Shown: positions 4,687 to 5,515 of the stretch, one piece after another
Numbering within the stretch: position 1 is the stretch's first letter
Layout of the letters: each line of letters opens with the position of its first letter
NCBI GenBank assembly: GCA_034434015.1
Contig: DAOUAB010000218.1
Span: 1-5,515, forward strand
Length of the DNA: 5,515 bases
Direction: 5' to 3'
Source of the DNA: SpSt-583 sp034434015
GTDB taxonomy: Bacteria; Chloroflexota; Anaerolineae; Anaerolineales; UBA6663
Notes under the pieces: generated by a model
What the model saw: the letters and a program-made list of their open reading frames with translations, nothing else
Databases searched by the model: none
What the model was told of the DNA's origin: nothing
Made by a program: the position numbers and the translations under genes

Positions 4687-5493
4687 TCACCAAATGGACG
4701 CCGCCACCGGGTGGGCGGACCGGTTCTCCAGCGTGATCGCGTTCTTCGCGCATGCCGCGCGGCAGACGCCGCAGCCGTAGCACTGGCGCGGGTCGATCTC
4801 CACTTTTTTGTTGACGGCCGAGAAGCGGATGGCCCCGAACTGGCACTGGCGCAGGCATTGCTTGCAGCCCGAGCAGGCGTCCGGGTCCACGCGCGCCACG
4901 AACTCGGCCCGGAAGAAGAGCTGGAAGTAGCCGCGCGCGTGGCAGATGCGGTAAGCGACGCAGTCCTGATCGCAGTTGCACAGCGCGCCGATATACGGCG
5001 TCTTGAAGGTCCACACCGAGTGGACCAGGCCGTCGTCGTCCAGCCGGCGGACGGCCGCGATGGCCTCGTCCGGCGTCAGGTATTCCAGGCTGAACGAGTC
5101 ATCCAGGACCTCGGCCAGGCGCGGGTCGCCGGTGAGCGCGAAGCAATAGCGCGCGTCCTTCTGGCCGGTGGTGACGCGCCGGCAGACGCACGGCAGGCGC
5201 GCAATCCCGTCGACCTGGCGCAGGATCTGCTCGACCTCCTCCAGCGGGACGACCTGGCCGTAGTGGTCCTGCTGCAGGCGCCATTTCAGGAAGGGCCGCG
5301 CCGGGCCGCGCAGGGGCGTGCGGGAGAGCGTCTCCAACTGCGCCAGCGTCTTCGGCATGTTGGTCTCGAAGTCGTTGGCGAAGCGCGCCAGGTAATCCAG
5401 CCGGCCGTCCTGGTCGAGCAGGTCGCGCGAGTAGTTTTGCATGGCCAGGTACCATTTCTGGCCGTCGCCATGCTGGACGCAGAATTCGCACAT
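4687..5493 (-). CDS. Cysteine-rich 4Fe-4S ferredoxin-like protein, probable electron-transfer partner of MetV-MetF
   Basis: This 268-aa protein begins MCEFCVQHGDGQKWYL, a start I associate with a family of anaerobe iron-sulfur proteins. The C-terminal part is a two-cluster ferredoxin domain: CSGCKQCLRQC (Cys207, 210, 213, 217) and CYGCGVCRAAC (Cys238, 241, 244, 248). Further cysteines cluster in PCVCRR (102, 104) with Cys117 and in LCNCDQDCVAYRIC (172, 174, 178, 184), plus the N-terminal CxxC (2, 5), so more metal sites are possible. No membrane helix or signal peptide is seen, so a cytoplasmic location is expected. GGAAG stands 8 bases before the ATG. Position directly ahead of the MetV-MetF gene suggests it feeds electrons into methylene-tetrahydrofolate reduction; this partner role is inference. 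The ferredoxin domain is certain, the specific redox partner is not. Confidence 0.85.
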   Translation of the reverse strand: MCEFCVQHGDGQKWYLAMQNYSRDLLDQDGRLDYLARFANDFETNMPKTLAQLETLSRTPLRGPARPFLKWRLQQDHYGQVVPLEEVEQILRQVDGIARLPCVCRRVTTGQKDARYCFALTGDPRLAEVLDDSFSLEYLTPDEAIAAVRRLDDDGLVHSVWTFKTPYIGALCNCDQDCVAYRICHARGYFQLFFRAEFVARVDPDACSGCKQCLRQCQFGAIRFSAVNKKVEIDPRQCYGCGVCRAACAKNAITLENRSAHPVAASIW

Positions 5494-5495
5494 CG

Positions 5496-5515
5496 TCAGT
5501 TCTTCCGCGCCTCTC
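5496..5515 (-). CDS. Possible last codons of an upstream gene (partial)
   Basis: One frame entering from the right edge reads E-A-R-K-N and ends in a TGA at 5498-5496, two bases before the ATG of the iron-sulfur gene. This spacing is typical of coupled operon genes. Only about 20 bases are visible, so neither identity nor existence can be shown; a stop in this frame could occur by chance. Confidence 0.25.

Overview
This window is a compact, GC-rich bacterial segment. Every convincing gene lies on the minus strand, so it reads from right to left. Gene content (a cysteine-rich ferredoxin-like protein, a methylenetetrahydrofolate reductase fused to a MetV-type cysteine domain, and the start of a MetE/UROD-like methyltransferase) suggests an anaerobe with folate- or corrinoid-linked one-carbon metabolism, possibly an uncultured lineage. 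The phylum cannot be fixed from the sequence. No mobile-element gene, CRISPR array, tRNA or rRNA was seen.

Layout in transcription order. At the right edge (5496-5515) lie what may be the last codons of an upstream gene. Next is a 268-aa protein with two 4Fe-4S motifs (5493-4687). A 66-bp spacer with two related palindromes follows. Then comes a MetV-MetF fusion (4620-3160), for which I choose an internal ATG with a strong ribosome binding site. Four bases later a metallophosphoesterase begins (3155-2448), and 25 bases after its end an ornithine cyclodeaminase/mu-crystallin family protein (2422-1448). These four genes look like one operon. A 303-bp gap follows, holding several GC-rich inverted repeats, including a REP-like pair. 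Then comes a PanB family hydroxymethyltransferase (1144-269) with a perfect Shine-Dalgarno sequence. A 13-bp perfect hairpin sits just after its stop. The left edge (88-1) holds the first 29 codons of a MetE/uroporphyrinogen-decarboxylase-like protein carrying a GSLPHTDP motif.

How the genes may work together. The MetV-MetF fusion and PanB both use 5,10-methylene-tetrahydrofolate. The fusion would reduce it to 5-methyl-tetrahydrofolate, plausibly with electrons delivered by the adjacent iron-sulfur protein. The truncated methyltransferase-like protein could act on a methyl group downstream. The phosphoesterase and the cyclodeaminase-like protein have no obvious place in that scheme. The first pairing is well supported by gene order and family knowledge; the wider pathway is inference.

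No clearly new system is demonstrated. The points most worth following are the MetV-MetF/iron-sulfur pair, the extra cysteine motifs in the iron-sulfur protein, the truncated methyltransferase-like gene at the left edge, the divergent PanB, and the families of palindromes between genes.
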